Assembly (NCBI GenBank): GCA_964547135.1
Contig: CAZJMK010000002.1
Location: forward strand, 65,716 to 129,715
Reading direction: 5' to 3'
Origin: JAJXSS01 sp964547135
GTDB taxonomy: Bacteria; Planctomycetota; Phycisphaerae; Phycisphaerales; Phycisphaeraceae
DNA: 64,000 nucleotides
Position 1 is the first letter of the stretch, and each line of letters starts with the position of its first letter. The position numbers and the translations under genes are program-made. Shown piece after piece: positions 9,400 through 17,158 of the stretch. The notes under the pieces are model-generated. The model did not search any database. It saw only the letters and a list, made by a program, of their open reading frames with translations, and was not told where the DNA came from.

Positions 9400-10707
9400 T
9401 CACCCGCCCGTCGCAGCGTTCAAGGCCTGGTCCAAATCAGCGAGGATGTCGGCCAGGTCTTCGATGCCGACCGACAGGCGGATGTATTCAGGCGTCACGC
9501 CGGCGCGGGCCTGCTCGGCTTGGGTGAGTTGGCTGTGCGTGGTCGAAGCCGGGTGAATCACCAGGGTTTTGGCATCGCCGATGTTGGCCAGGTGCGAGGC
9601 GAGTTTGCAGCTTTCGACGAACTTTCGGCAGGCCTTGATGCCGCCCTTGACTCCGAAACCCATGATCGCACCCGCCCCGTTGGGCAGGTACTTTTGTGCC
9701 TGTGCGTAATCGTTGTGCGAAGGCAGGCCGGGGTAATTGACCCACAAAACTGACGGATGTTTTTCGAGCCACTGCGCGACCTTGAGCGCGTTCTCAGCGT
9801 GTCGTTGCATGCGCAGGTGCAGGGTTTCCAGCCCCAGTAAAAACAGAAACGCAGCAAACGGACTCATGCACGCCCCGGTGTCGCGCAGCTGGTGGGTGCG
9901 CACATGAATGATAAAGGCGATGTTGCCGATGGGGCGCAGGGCCTCTTCAAAAACCACGCCATGGTAGGCCGGGTCGGGGGCGCAGAATTCAGGCCATTTT
10001 TTGGGGTTTTTGGCCCAGGGGAATTGGCCGCTGTCGATGACCGCACCGCCGACGTGTACCCCGTGGCCGCCGATGAATTTGGTGGTCGAGTAAACCACGA
10101 TGTCAACGCCGTGCTCGATGGGGCGCAAGAGCATCGGCGTCATCACCGTGTTGTCGCAGACCACCGGCAAATCATGCTCATGAGCCACCTTGGTGATGGC
10201 TTGAAAATCAGGCACATCGTTTTTCGGATTGCCCAGCGATTCCATATAGACCAGGCGCGTGTTGGCATCGACGAGTTTGGCAATGTCCTGTGGGCGTGCG
10301 GGGTCGAAAAATCGCACTTCGATGCCCAGTTGGCGCAGGGTTTGGGTGAAAAGGGTCCAGGTTCCGCCGTAGAGGGAGGTGGCGGAAATGAAGTTCTGCC
10401 CACTGTGGCAAAGCGTGAGCACGGTGGCGGTGATGGCCGCCTGACCGGAGGCAAACGCCAAGGCTGCGGCACCGCCTTCGAGGGCAGCCATGCGCTTTTC
10501 CAGCACATCGCAGGTGGGGTTCATGAGCCTGCTGTAAATATTGCCGAATTCCTTGAGGGCAAACAGGTTCGCTGCGTGATCGGTGTCGTTGAAAAGGTAA
10601 CTCGTGGTGGCGTAAATCGGCACCGCCCGTGCGTTGGTGGCCGGGTCTTTGCCCTGACCGGCATGCAGTGCGCGTGTGCCCAAACCCTGTGCTGGAACCT
10701 GACTCAT
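9400..10707 (-). CDS. metY: O-acetylhomoserine sulfhydrylase (Cys/Met metabolism PLP enzyme)
   Basis: A 435-residue PLP enzyme of the Cys/Met metabolism family, which makes homocysteine from O-acetylhomoserine and sulfide. Diagnostic stretches are the N-terminal GTRALHAGQ and PIYATTSYLF, SGQAAIT, MESLGNPKNDV, and the PLP lysine Lys210 in STTKFIGGHG. The C-terminal part carries MGFGVKGG and SHLANIGDAKTLVIHP, and the MetY-type ending TPEYIRLSVGIED. Length fits MetY (about 430) better than MetB/MetC (about 390). Minus-strand genes for ferredoxin and LeuD lie upstream but are separated by repeats, so a shared transcript is uncertain. Confidence 0.92.
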   Translation of the reverse strand: MSQVPAQGLGTRALHAGQGKDPATNARAVPIYATTSYLFNDTDHAANLFALKEFGNIYSRLMNPTCDVLEKRMAALEGGAAALAFASGQAAITATVLTLCHSGQNFISATSLYGGTWTLFTQTLRQLGIEVRFFDPARPQDIAKLVDANTRLVYMESLGNPKNDVPDFQAITKVAHEHDLPVVCDNTVMTPMLLRPIEHGVDIVVYSTTKFIGGHGVHVGGAVIDSGQFPWAKNPKKWPEFCAPDPAYHGVVFEEALRPIGNIAFIIHVRTHQLRDTGACMSPFAAFLFLLGLETLHLRMQRHAENALKVAQWLEKHPSVLWVNYPGLPSHNDYAQAQKYLPNGAGAIMGFGVKGGIKACRKFVESCKLASHLANIGDAKTLVIHPASTTHSQLTQAEQARAGVTPEYIRLSVGIEDLADILADLDQALNAATGG

Positions 10708-10998
10708 GATCGTCTCCCTTGCATCGTGTAAATGACCTTATGGACCAACGCATACTGTAGCCGGGTGTTCACGAAATTTCAGTTGCCCATGAATCATGGG
10801 GTGTGATTGTCACACCTCTATTTGCGCGTCTGCGTGAGGTTCAGGGTGGTTTTTCAAACAACAACCATTGACGCCGAGGGCTTCAGCCCCGGATCAATGA
10901 CAAATATCCGGCCCTGAAGGGCACGGCGTCAAAACCGCCGACGCAAAGCGTCCGCGCTAAACAAATACAAATGTTGCACTCAACAGCGCGATGAAGTG
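10708..10998. repeat. Intergenic region with cruciform repeat, family 1 copy 1 (10870-10930)
   Basis: A 61-bp palindromic unit at 10870-10930 runs from GACGCCGAGGG to GGCACGGCGTC. The outer arms pair (GACGCCG/CGGCGTC and CCGGAT/ATCCGG) and each arm holds its own small hairpin (GGGCTTCAGCCC and GCCCTGAAGGGC), giving a dumbbell or four-way-junction shape. Full copies also lie at 11431-11507, 14064-14137, 39722-39795 and 47368-47429. A CAAAGCGTCCGCGC unit shared with 9354-9390 follows. No gene was seen in this gap. Confidence 0.85.
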
Positions 10999-11400
10999 TC
11001 AATCATGCGGGGTTTCTTTGACGGCATTGCGATTCCAGGCCGGCACCGCCACGACGATTTTACCCGCCTGCATGATTCGGCATTGACAGCTCAGTCGGCT
11101 GTTGCGCCTGACATCGGGCGCTTCCTCCACGCGGTCCAGTTCATCATCCTCCGCTTCGGTCAGCAATTTTTCGCCCTCCATCACATACACATGACAGGTC
11201 GAACAGGCACACACGCCCCCGCAGGCATGTTCGATGTCGATGTGCGCATCCATCGCTGCACCGAGGATTGAATCACCGCGTCGTGCCCGCACCGTCACAA
11301 TTTTTTCCGACTTTCCGGTGAGTGGCACCGGGTCTTCCAAATGAAACTCAATCGTCACGCTCGGCGACGCTTCCAAGGGTTCAGGGCGTTTCAAACTCAT
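10999..11400 (-). CDS. 2Fe-2S ferredoxin, adrenodoxin/Isc type
   Basis: A 133-residue 2Fe-2S ferredoxin for low-potential electron transfer. The cluster ligands fit Cys60, Cys66, Cys69 and Cys105, the C-x5-C-x2-C-x35-C spacing of vertebrate/Isc-type ferredoxins, in EHACGGVCACSTCH and RLSCQC. An extra Cys64 is present. The acidic stretch EAEDDELDRVEEAP is typical of partner binding in this family. About 30 N-terminal residues precede the domain. It is flanked by family 1 cruciform repeats on both sides. Its redox partner cannot be inferred from the neighbours. Confidence 0.9.
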   Translation of the reverse strand: MSLKRPEPLEASPSVTIEFHLEDPVPLTGKSEKIVTVRARRGDSILGAAMDAHIDIEHACGGVCACSTCHVYVMEGEKLLTEAEDDELDRVEEAPDVRRNSRLSCQCRIMQAGKIVVAVPAWNRNAVKETPHD

Positions 11401-11430
11401 GAGTCACCTGCGGGGAAAGTCGGTGATTTT

Positions 11431-11507
11431 GACGCCGTGCCCTTCAGGGCCGGATGGTTTGATGCATCATCAAGGAAAAACCATCCGGGGCTAAAGCCCT
11501 CGGCGTC
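11431..11507. repeat. Cruciform repeat, family 1 copy 2
   Basis: A 77-bp copy in the opposite orientation to copy 1, between the ferredoxin and leuD genes. It starts GACGCCGTGCCCTTCAGGG and ends GCTAAAGCCCTCGGCGTC. The inner spacer between arms differs from other copies while the arms are conserved, which suggests selection on, or spread of, the paired arms. Confidence 0.85.
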
Positions 11508-11525
11508 AATTTTTGAAATTTTCTC

Positions 11526-12089
11526 TCACTCGGCCAACATGCCGGTTTGTCGTGCGTAGGCGAACACGCCGCCGGCCTCGACGATGGGTTTGACATCGCC
11601 CAGGGGTTTCAGTCGATAGGTTTTGCCGGTGGTCTGGTTGACGAGGGTGCCGGCTTCGATATCGACGGTGACATTGTCGCCGGTGCGAATTTCCTCCACC
11701 AGGCGGGTTTCCGATTCACAGGGCAGAAGGTATCCGCCGTTGACGCAGTTGCGGAAAAAAATGCGTGCGTAAAACTCAGCGACGACCACCGTGGCCCCGG
11801 CCTCGGCGATCGCCAGGGGGGCATGTTCCCGTGACGAACCGCAGCCGAAGTTGCGTCCGCCGATGACGATGGTGTATTGGCTTTTGAACTTTCCTTCGGG
11901 CACAAAGCGCAGGTTGCCCGTGGGCAGGCCGCATTGCTTGATCGGCACCCCGGCCATGGCGTACATGCCGAAGTAAGGCCGTTCCTTGGGGTCCGACGGG
12001 TTGTAGCTCAAATACTCCGCAGGGATGATCTGATCGGTGTCAATATCATCGCCGAGCACGAACGCTTGACCGGTAATTGCCTGTGCCAT
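11526..12089 (-). CDS. leuD: 3-isopropylmalate dehydratase small subunit (aconitase swivel domain)
   Basis: A 187-residue swivel-domain subunit of the isopropylmalate/homoaconitate dehydratase family. Marks are DDIDTDQIIPAEYL at the N-terminus and GGRNFGCGSSREHAP, whose GSSRE loop binds substrate, followed by AEFYARIFFRNCVNGG. It pairs with a large subunit carrying the 4Fe-4S cluster. The only candidate here is the LeuC-like gene at 58249-59685, about 46 kb away, so the usual leuCD operon is split. The product would act in leucine biosynthesis or a related 2-oxoacid chain extension; sequence alone does not separate these. Confidence 0.9.
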   Translation of the reverse strand: MAQAITGQAFVLGDDIDTDQIIPAEYLSYNPSDPKERPYFGMYAMAGVPIKQCGLPTGNLRFVPEGKFKSQYTIVIGGRNFGCGSSREHAPLAIAEAGATVVVAEFYARIFFRNCVNGGYLLPCESETRLVEEIRTGDNVTVDIEAGTLVNQTTGKTYRLKPLGDVKPIVEAGGVFAYARQTGMLAE

Positions 12090-12205
12090 GGGTGTCCTTT
12101 CCAGCTAGACCCATGAGTATAGCGTCCCACGACGATGATTGATGACGTATTTGGCGATCGGGTTAGCGGATAGATCAATTTGTATCAATTGCTGTAGTGC
12201 TTGAA

Positions 12206-12345
12206 ACCCCTCTCCCCCCGGGAGAGGGTGGCCGAGTCTTCGAGGCCGGGTGAGGGCGTGTCATCAAAATGACGGATGAAGGTATGTATCAGAATCGCAG
12301 ACGCCCTCACCCTAACCCTCTCCCGGAGGGAGAGGGGACAGAACA
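12206..12345. repeat. CCCTCTCCC/GGGAGAGGG palindrome pair
   Basis: Two hairpin-forming palindromes (about 12206-12250 and 12300-12336) of opposite orientation are separated by about 55 bp. Each joins CCCTCACC and CCTCTCCCC-type arms to GGGAGAGGG. The same unit recurs near 19467, 26823, 27373 (inside a gene), 32096, 32282, 37105, 43457, 50338, 50417, 61876 and 61962. The gap 12090-12350 between leuD and the EAL/HDOD gene holds nothing else recognisable. Confidence 0.8.
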
Positions 12346-12350
12346 AGCCA

Positions 12351-13616
12351 TCACCCCGGCATGTTTTCATCGGTCCAGTGCAACGCCTGTCGATACACAG
12401 CACTGATTTGTTCCGCGTCTATGCCCAGTTGCACACTGTACATGTTCACCAGGGTCAGGTTGCCGCGTTCCATCGCCAGTGCCAGGCGATACACCACCGA
12501 CAAGGGCGACTCGGTTCCGAGCAGTGCCGCGGTCACATCCGCAGGCAACGGCATGGTCGCCAGCACTTCCTCCATCGGTCGGTCCATCAGGGCATCGGCT
12601 CCCGAAAACAGTCCGAGCATGAATAAATCCAGTTGCTCATCCTCCCGCTGCAACAGTGCCGCCATCTGTTCGCAGAAGCGCGCCCGTACCAGACAGGTGG
12701 TCATCAGTTCCATCGGCTTGTTGTCAGCCATGGCGATCATGGCCACGATCGACGCCCATTTGCGCAACGGCCCTTCGCCCATGAGCGTCAACCCATGCCG
12801 AATCGACGAAATGCGATGACGTATGCCGATGGCTGCGGAGTTGAGGTATTTGAGCAACCGCACTGACAGCGACATTTCCCGTTTGATGATCGCTTCGAGC
12901 TGATCGTAATCCACCGGGCTGCGGTTGAGTTCCTGCAAAAACAAAAGGTAGTTGGTTTTGTAAGAAGGTATTTCCCTGCCCCTGATGATCTGCGGCTTGC
13001 AGAAAAAATACCCCTGAAAATAGGTGTACCCCAGTTCCACCGCCTCCTTGAAGTCGGCCTGGGTTTCCACCTTTTCCGCCAACAGCGCGATGTCGCCCAT
13101 ACCATATTGCAACATCACCTTTTTCCGCCGGCGGGTGTTGTACGCCAGAAAATCAACCTTGACAATGTCCGCCAAATCCAGCAGCGGACGGTAGTCGGCA
13201 CGAAATTCAAAATCGTCCAGCGCCAGGGTGTACCCCGCCTGTTTGAGTTGCCTGGCAGCCTGCACCACCTGCGCATCGGGTTCGACGTTTTCCAAAAGCT
13301 CGATCACCACCCGGTCTTTGGGCAGCACCATGTAGGTCTGATCCAGCAACATCGCACGGGGAACGTTGATGAACGCGCGGTGTTTGCCCACCAGGTCGTC
13401 CAGCGACAGTACGTTCATGGTTCGGTCGATCACGTGACGTGATGCCTGATCGCCGTCGGCGTGGTTGAAGGCGTTGTGTGTCGAGCCGGCGCGATACAGC
13501 AGTTCGTAGGCGTACACGTTCTGACGCTGATCGAAGATGGGTTGACGACCGACGAAAACCTGTGCCGTCGTCGGCTCACTCACGGGTTGTTCATGGGTGG
13601 CACGGATCATGGACAT
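12351..13616 (-). CDS. EAL-like/HDOD signalling protein
   Basis: A protein with a degenerate EAL-like N-terminal domain and a C-terminal HDOD domain, as in YuxH/CdgJ-type regulators. FVGRQPIFDQ and YAYELLYRAG open the EAL-like domain. IELLENVE and ALDDFEFRADY replace the catalytic motifs of active c-di-GMP phosphodiesterases, so it is probably a c-di-GMP sensor or scaffold, not an enzyme. The HDOD part (KREMSLSVRLLKYLNSAA onward) lacks an HD metal pair. The ATG at 13616 is preferred; an upstream in-frame GTG at 13691 would add 25 poorly conserved residues and is possible. Confidence 0.8.
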   Translation of the reverse strand: MSMIRATHEQPVSEPTTAQVFVGRQPIFDQRQNVYAYELLYRAGSTHNAFNHADGDQASRHVIDRTMNVLSLDDLVGKHRAFINVPRAMLLDQTYMVLPKDRVVIELLENVEPDAQVVQAARQLKQAGYTLALDDFEFRADYRPLLDLADIVKVDFLAYNTRRRKKVMLQYGMGDIALLAEKVETQADFKEAVELGYTYFQGYFFCKPQIIRGREIPSYKTNYLLFLQELNRSPVDYDQLEAIIKREMSLSVRLLKYLNSAAIGIRHRISSIRHGLTLMGEGPLRKWASIVAMIAMADNKPMELMTTCLVRARFCEQMAALLQREDEQLDLFMLGLFSGADALMDRPMEEVLATMPLPADVTAALLGTESPLSVVYRLALAMERGNLTLVNMYSVQLGIDAEQISAVYRQALHWTDENMPG

Positions 13617-14276
13617 CGCCTCATCCGTCCGTGCAGGGTGATCGTCATGATGTGGTGGCTTGAACTTACGATCATGCTGATTCAACACCACCCGTCACCC
13701 AACACGGCGGTTCACGACCCACCCCGCCTGCACCGACGCATCCGTGTGCGAACGATGGCACACGACAATGGGTGAAGGCTATGGTGATATCGGAATACCA
13801 ATCATCTGAAATCACCTTCCGGTTATGAAGCATCACCAACGACAGATAAAAAGACGTTATAAGCGATACAAACCCCCTGCCTTGATAAAGGACGGTATTA
13901 TTACACCGTGTACGATGGGGTGGGCAACCCGCCTGCCCATGAGCGAAAGCCCATTTGGAACAACACTGTGCATTCACCCGGCCTCGCGGACTCGGCCCCT
14001 CTCCACCGAGGAGAGAATCGTCGCAAGACGCCACACTCGAATTGAAACCGCTCTAGAACAAATGACGCCGAGGGCTTCAGCCCCGGATCATACAAATCAT
14101 CGTCAGATAAGAATCCGGCCCTGAAGGGCACGGCGTCAAAATCAGACCATTCGATCGTTCGGCCATGTTATTCAATCGTGGTAGCCAAACGCGAATAAAT
14201 AGCCGATAATGGTTTGGTTGGACACACCTGTAACCCGGACACTTTGCCAACCAGTACGACACGGGGGGAGGCCCAC
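13617..14276. other. Intergenic region between divergent genes, with family 1 cruciform repeat (14064-14137)
   Basis: This divergent gap holds a degenerate GGCCTCGCGGACTCGGCC/CTCTCCACCGAGGAGAG repeat near 13978-14015 and a 74-bp family 1 cruciform repeat at 14064-14137. No further gene was found. Promoters for the EAL/HDOD gene and the HlyD operon should lie here but none is clear; GATAAT near 14204 is a weak -10 candidate for the plus strand. Confidence 0.6.
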
Positions 14277-15161
14277 TTGAAGCAACTGCCAAGGTTCATT
14301 TTGACGTTATTGTTCATACTCGCTTTTGAAGCGATCATCACCAGCATCGCATCGGCGCAGGTCGATGCCCTCACCCAGGCACGCTATGACCTCAAACTGG
14401 CGTTCACCGTTGAAGGACAGGTGGCGGAAGTGCCGGTGCAGCATGGCCAGCGTGTCGAAGCGGGACAGACGCTCATTGCGTTGCGGGATGAAGAAGGGGC
14501 TGCACTCGTCGATTTGTGGAAGCTGCGGGCCGAGAGCGATTTGGAAGTACGCACCCGTGAGGAGCGGTTGAAGCTGGCGCAGTTGGAGGAATCAATGCTC
14601 AAAGAATTGCGCACGGGCAATGCCGCCAACCCGCAGGAATTACGCCGGGCGGAACTGGGCGCGGCGGTGGCAACGCTCGAACTGGCCACGGCTGTGCAGC
14701 AAAAGTTGGAAGCGAAACTGCAATACGATCAGGCCAAGGCCCGCCATGAACGATATCAGTTGCAGGCACCGCGGGCGGGAGTGGTGGAAGTGGTGGCTGT
14801 CGCAGCGGGGGAATCGGTCGAAGCCAACAAACCGGTGTTGCGCATGGTGGTGATCGACCCGCTGCTCATTGAAGCATGGGTGCCGTTGGAACAGTCGATG
14901 CCCTTGGCTGCGGAGCAATCGGTATGGGTGAAACATCGGCTGCCCGGCGAAAGCGAGCCGGTGATGGGGCGGATCATTTCCGTCGGTCAGGTGGCGGAGT
15001 CGGGCAGTCAGACGCGCATGGTGCGCATTGAACTGGCCAACCCCAAAGGTTTGCCGGCGGGCGGGCATGTCGATGTGTATTTCAAAGACCCCGCGCTGCC
15101 GACGACCGACAATGACAGCACGGCCCATCACAGCAGCGGGGCGCAGGAGGTGCGGCCATGA
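14277..15161 (+). CDS. HlyD/RND-type periplasmic adaptor (membrane fusion protein)
   Basis: A 294-residue secreted adaptor. A TTG start at 14277 is chosen because a GGGGGAG Shine-Dalgarno lies 6 nt upstream and it gives a clean signal peptide, MKQLPRFILTLLF...ASA, cleaved before QVD. A lipoyl-like half domain (EVPVQHGQRVEAGQTLIALRD) precedes an alpha-helical hairpin of about 80 charged residues, then the second lipoyl half (LQAPRAGVVEVVAVAAGESV) and a beta-barrel. Such adaptors link an inner-membrane machine to an outer-membrane channel; no ABC, RND or TolC gene is adjacent. Its stop overlaps the next start (ATGA at 15158). First gene of a four-gene export-like set. Confidence 0.85.
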   Translation: MKQLPRFILTLLFILAFEAIITSIASAQVDALTQARYDLKLAFTVEGQVAEVPVQHGQRVEAGQTLIALRDEEGAALVDLWKLRAESDLEVRTREERLKLAQLEESMLKELRTGNAANPQELRRAELGAAVATLELATAVQQKLEAKLQYDQAKARHERYQLQAPRAGVVEVVAVAAGESVEANKPVLRMVVIDPLLIEAWVPLEQSMPLAAEQSVWVKHRLPGESEPVMGRIISVGQVAESGSQTRMVRIELANPKGLPAGGHVDVYFKDPALPTTDNDSTAHHSSGAQEVRP

Positions 15162-17053
15162 GTCAAACCATGACGGCCACGCGCCAGCCGCGCGGCTGGG
15201 ACCATTTGATTGCGCAACTCACCACGCTGACCGAGCGCCCTGCTTTCGTGCGCGGCATCCTTGAATTGCAATGCCGCATCGTCGCGGCGGAATATGGGGC
15301 GATCTGGGAATTGGGGACGGAAGGCAAACCCGTGCCGACCGCCGCCTGGCCGGCGAGTTTGGAACAGCAGGGGGCGGACAGTGATGTGCTGAAAATGCTG
15401 GGGCAGGCAGCTCAGGGGGGCATGGAGCGCGGGCTTTCGCATGTGCTCAAAATCGAGACGGCAGGCGAACAGGCAGGCGGTTCGGGCGCGCATATTTTTG
15501 TGACGATACTGCGCGTGGGTGGTCAGCCGGTGGGTTGCACGACGGTGGTGGCCGACTGCCGTGACCCCGAAGTGATTCACAAAACCGTACCGATGCGTGA
15601 ACTGGCGGGCGGGTTGTACGAAGGTTTTTTTGCCCGGTTGGATGCGGCAGCGCGGGCGCGTGAAGCCGAGCAGGTGCGTCAGGCCATGGCCGTGCTGGCG
15701 GTGGCGCAGGAAGGCAAGGGTTTCAAGGGCGCATGTCTGAATTTGGTCAACGAACTGGCACGGCAACTGCGCTGTGATCGGGTCAGCGTCGGGTGGCAGA
15801 AAGGGCGATTGGTGAAGTTGGTGGCGATGAGTGACACCGATCAACTCAAGCGTCACAGTGACGAGGCGGGGGCGCTTGAAATAGCCATGGCCGAGTGCAT
15901 TGATCAGAAGCAGCCGCTTGTGGCGCCGTTGCCGGAGGATGTCGAGCCGCTGCTTTCACAGGCGGTGATTTTCAGTCATAAAAAATTGCTCAGCGGTCGT
16001 GACAATGCCAACGTGTTGTCGGTGCCGTTGCGTCATGGGGATGAGCATGTCGGGGTGTTCACGCTGGAGCGTGAGGGCAAGCCGTTTGATGCGGCACTGG
16101 TGCAGCGGTTGCAACTGTTGGCGGATGTGCTTGGGCCGCAGTTGGCGGATCGTTATGAAAGCGATCGGCTGCTGGTGGGTCACGCCTGGCGGAGTGTGAA
16201 GTGGACCGGGTCGTACCTGGTCGGCCCCAAGCATGTGGCTTGGAAATTATTGGGCTTGACGGTATTGACGGTGTTGATGCTGACACTGGTGGTGCCCTGG
16301 CCGTATCGGGTGAGTTCGGACTTTCGGTTGGAGGCACATGAGCGAAAGGTGTTGCCTGTGCCGTATCAGGGCAAACTGGCGGTGGTGCATGTGCGTCCGG
16401 GGGACAAGGTGAAGGCTGGGCAGTTGCTGGCGGAGTTGGACAGCCAGGAATTGCGCTTGCAGTTGGCGGAGGCGACGGGGCGGTTGCGTTTGTCACAGGT
16501 GGAACACGATCAGGCCAAGGCCGAGGGCAAGCAGGCGGATGCGGCCAAGGCGTCGGCCAACATCATGCAAAATCAGGCACGGGTCGATCTGCTGACTTAT
16601 CAGATCAGCATGGCACGGATCACCAGTCCGGTGGAGGGCGTGGTGCTGGAGGGGTATTGGGTGGACAAGGTCGGGTCGATGCTGGAACTGGGCACCAATT
16701 TGTTTGAGGTGGCGCCGTTGGCGGGACTGACGCCGGTGCTGAAGGTGCATGAGTCGGACATCAACGCGATTTTGCAGGCGTTGGGTGATGGGCGTGAGGG
16801 ATTGAAGGGGGAATTGGCGACGCGCAGTGTGCCGGAGTTGAGCTTTGCGATATCGTTTGATCGGATTGTGCCGCTGGGCAAACCGGTCGAGGGTAAAAAC
16901 GTGTTTGAAGTATGGTGCAGAATGGAGGAGCCTGCGACGTGGATGCGTCCGGGCATGGAGGGCATTGCCAAACTGGAGATTGACCATCGCCCGATTTTCT
17001 GGCTGCTGACGCACCGGATTGTTGATACGTTGCGGTTGTGGTTGTGGCTATGA
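15158..17053 (+). CDS. GAF-domain/HlyD fusion adaptor protein
   Basis: A 631-residue fusion. Residues 1-350 hold GAF-like sensor modules (CDRVSVGWQ and VLSVPLRHGDEHVGVFTLE are typical). A single transmembrane helix (LLGLTVLTVLMLTLVV, about residues 365-382) follows. The rest is an HlyD-type periplasmic part: VVHVRPGDKVKAGQLLAELD, a coiled-coil hairpin, MARITSPVEGVVLEGYWV, and a beta-barrel. The topology puts the GAF region in the cytoplasm and the adaptor in the periplasm, so it could couple a cytoplasmic signal to export. Translationally coupled to the upstream adaptor and followed by the M50 fusion gene. Known as an architecture in planctomycetes, but its function is not established. Confidence 0.85.
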   Translation: MSQTMTATRQPRGWDHLIAQLTTLTERPAFVRGILELQCRIVAAEYGAIWELGTEGKPVPTAAWPASLEQQGADSDVLKMLGQAAQGGMERGLSHVLKIETAGEQAGGSGAHIFVTILRVGGQPVGCTTVVADCRDPEVIHKTVPMRELAGGLYEGFFARLDAAARAREAEQVRQAMAVLAVAQEGKGFKGACLNLVNELARQLRCDRVSVGWQKGRLVKLVAMSDTDQLKRHSDEAGALEIAMAECIDQKQPLVAPLPEDVEPLLSQAVIFSHKKLLSGRDNANVLSVPLRHGDEHVGVFTLEREGKPFDAALVQRLQLLADVLGPQLADRYESDRLLVGHAWRSVKWTGSYLVGPKHVAWKLLGLTVLTVLMLTLVVPWPYRVSSDFRLEAHERKVLPVPYQGKLAVVHVRPGDKVKAGQLLAELDSQELRLQLAEATGRLRLSQVEHDQAKAEGKQADAAKASANIMQNQARVDLLTYQISMARITSPVEGVVLEGYWVDKVGSMLELGTNLFEVAPLAGLTPVLKVHESDINAILQALGDGREGLKGELATRSVPELSFAISFDRIVPLGKPVEGKNVFEVWCRMEEPATWMRPGMEGIAKLEIDHRPIFWLLTHRIVDTLRLWLWL

Positions 17054-17154
17054 AATTTCGAATTTCGGATTTCGAATTTCGGATTTGAAGATTAGCCGTG
17101 CAGCGTTTTCTTCGTTCGATCTTTTCGAAATTCGAAATTCCAAATTCGAAATTT
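17053..17154. repeat. ATTTCGA heptamer array with inverted partner, abutting a start codon
   Basis: 17053-17086 carries AATTTCG/GATTTCG heptamers and 17124-17154 the reverse-complement form (TTCGAAA units). The second array ends about 5 nt before the ATG of the M50 gene and replaces any Shine-Dalgarno. The pair could form a hairpin between two co-oriented cassette genes. Confidence 0.8.
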
Positions 17155-17158
17155 GTTT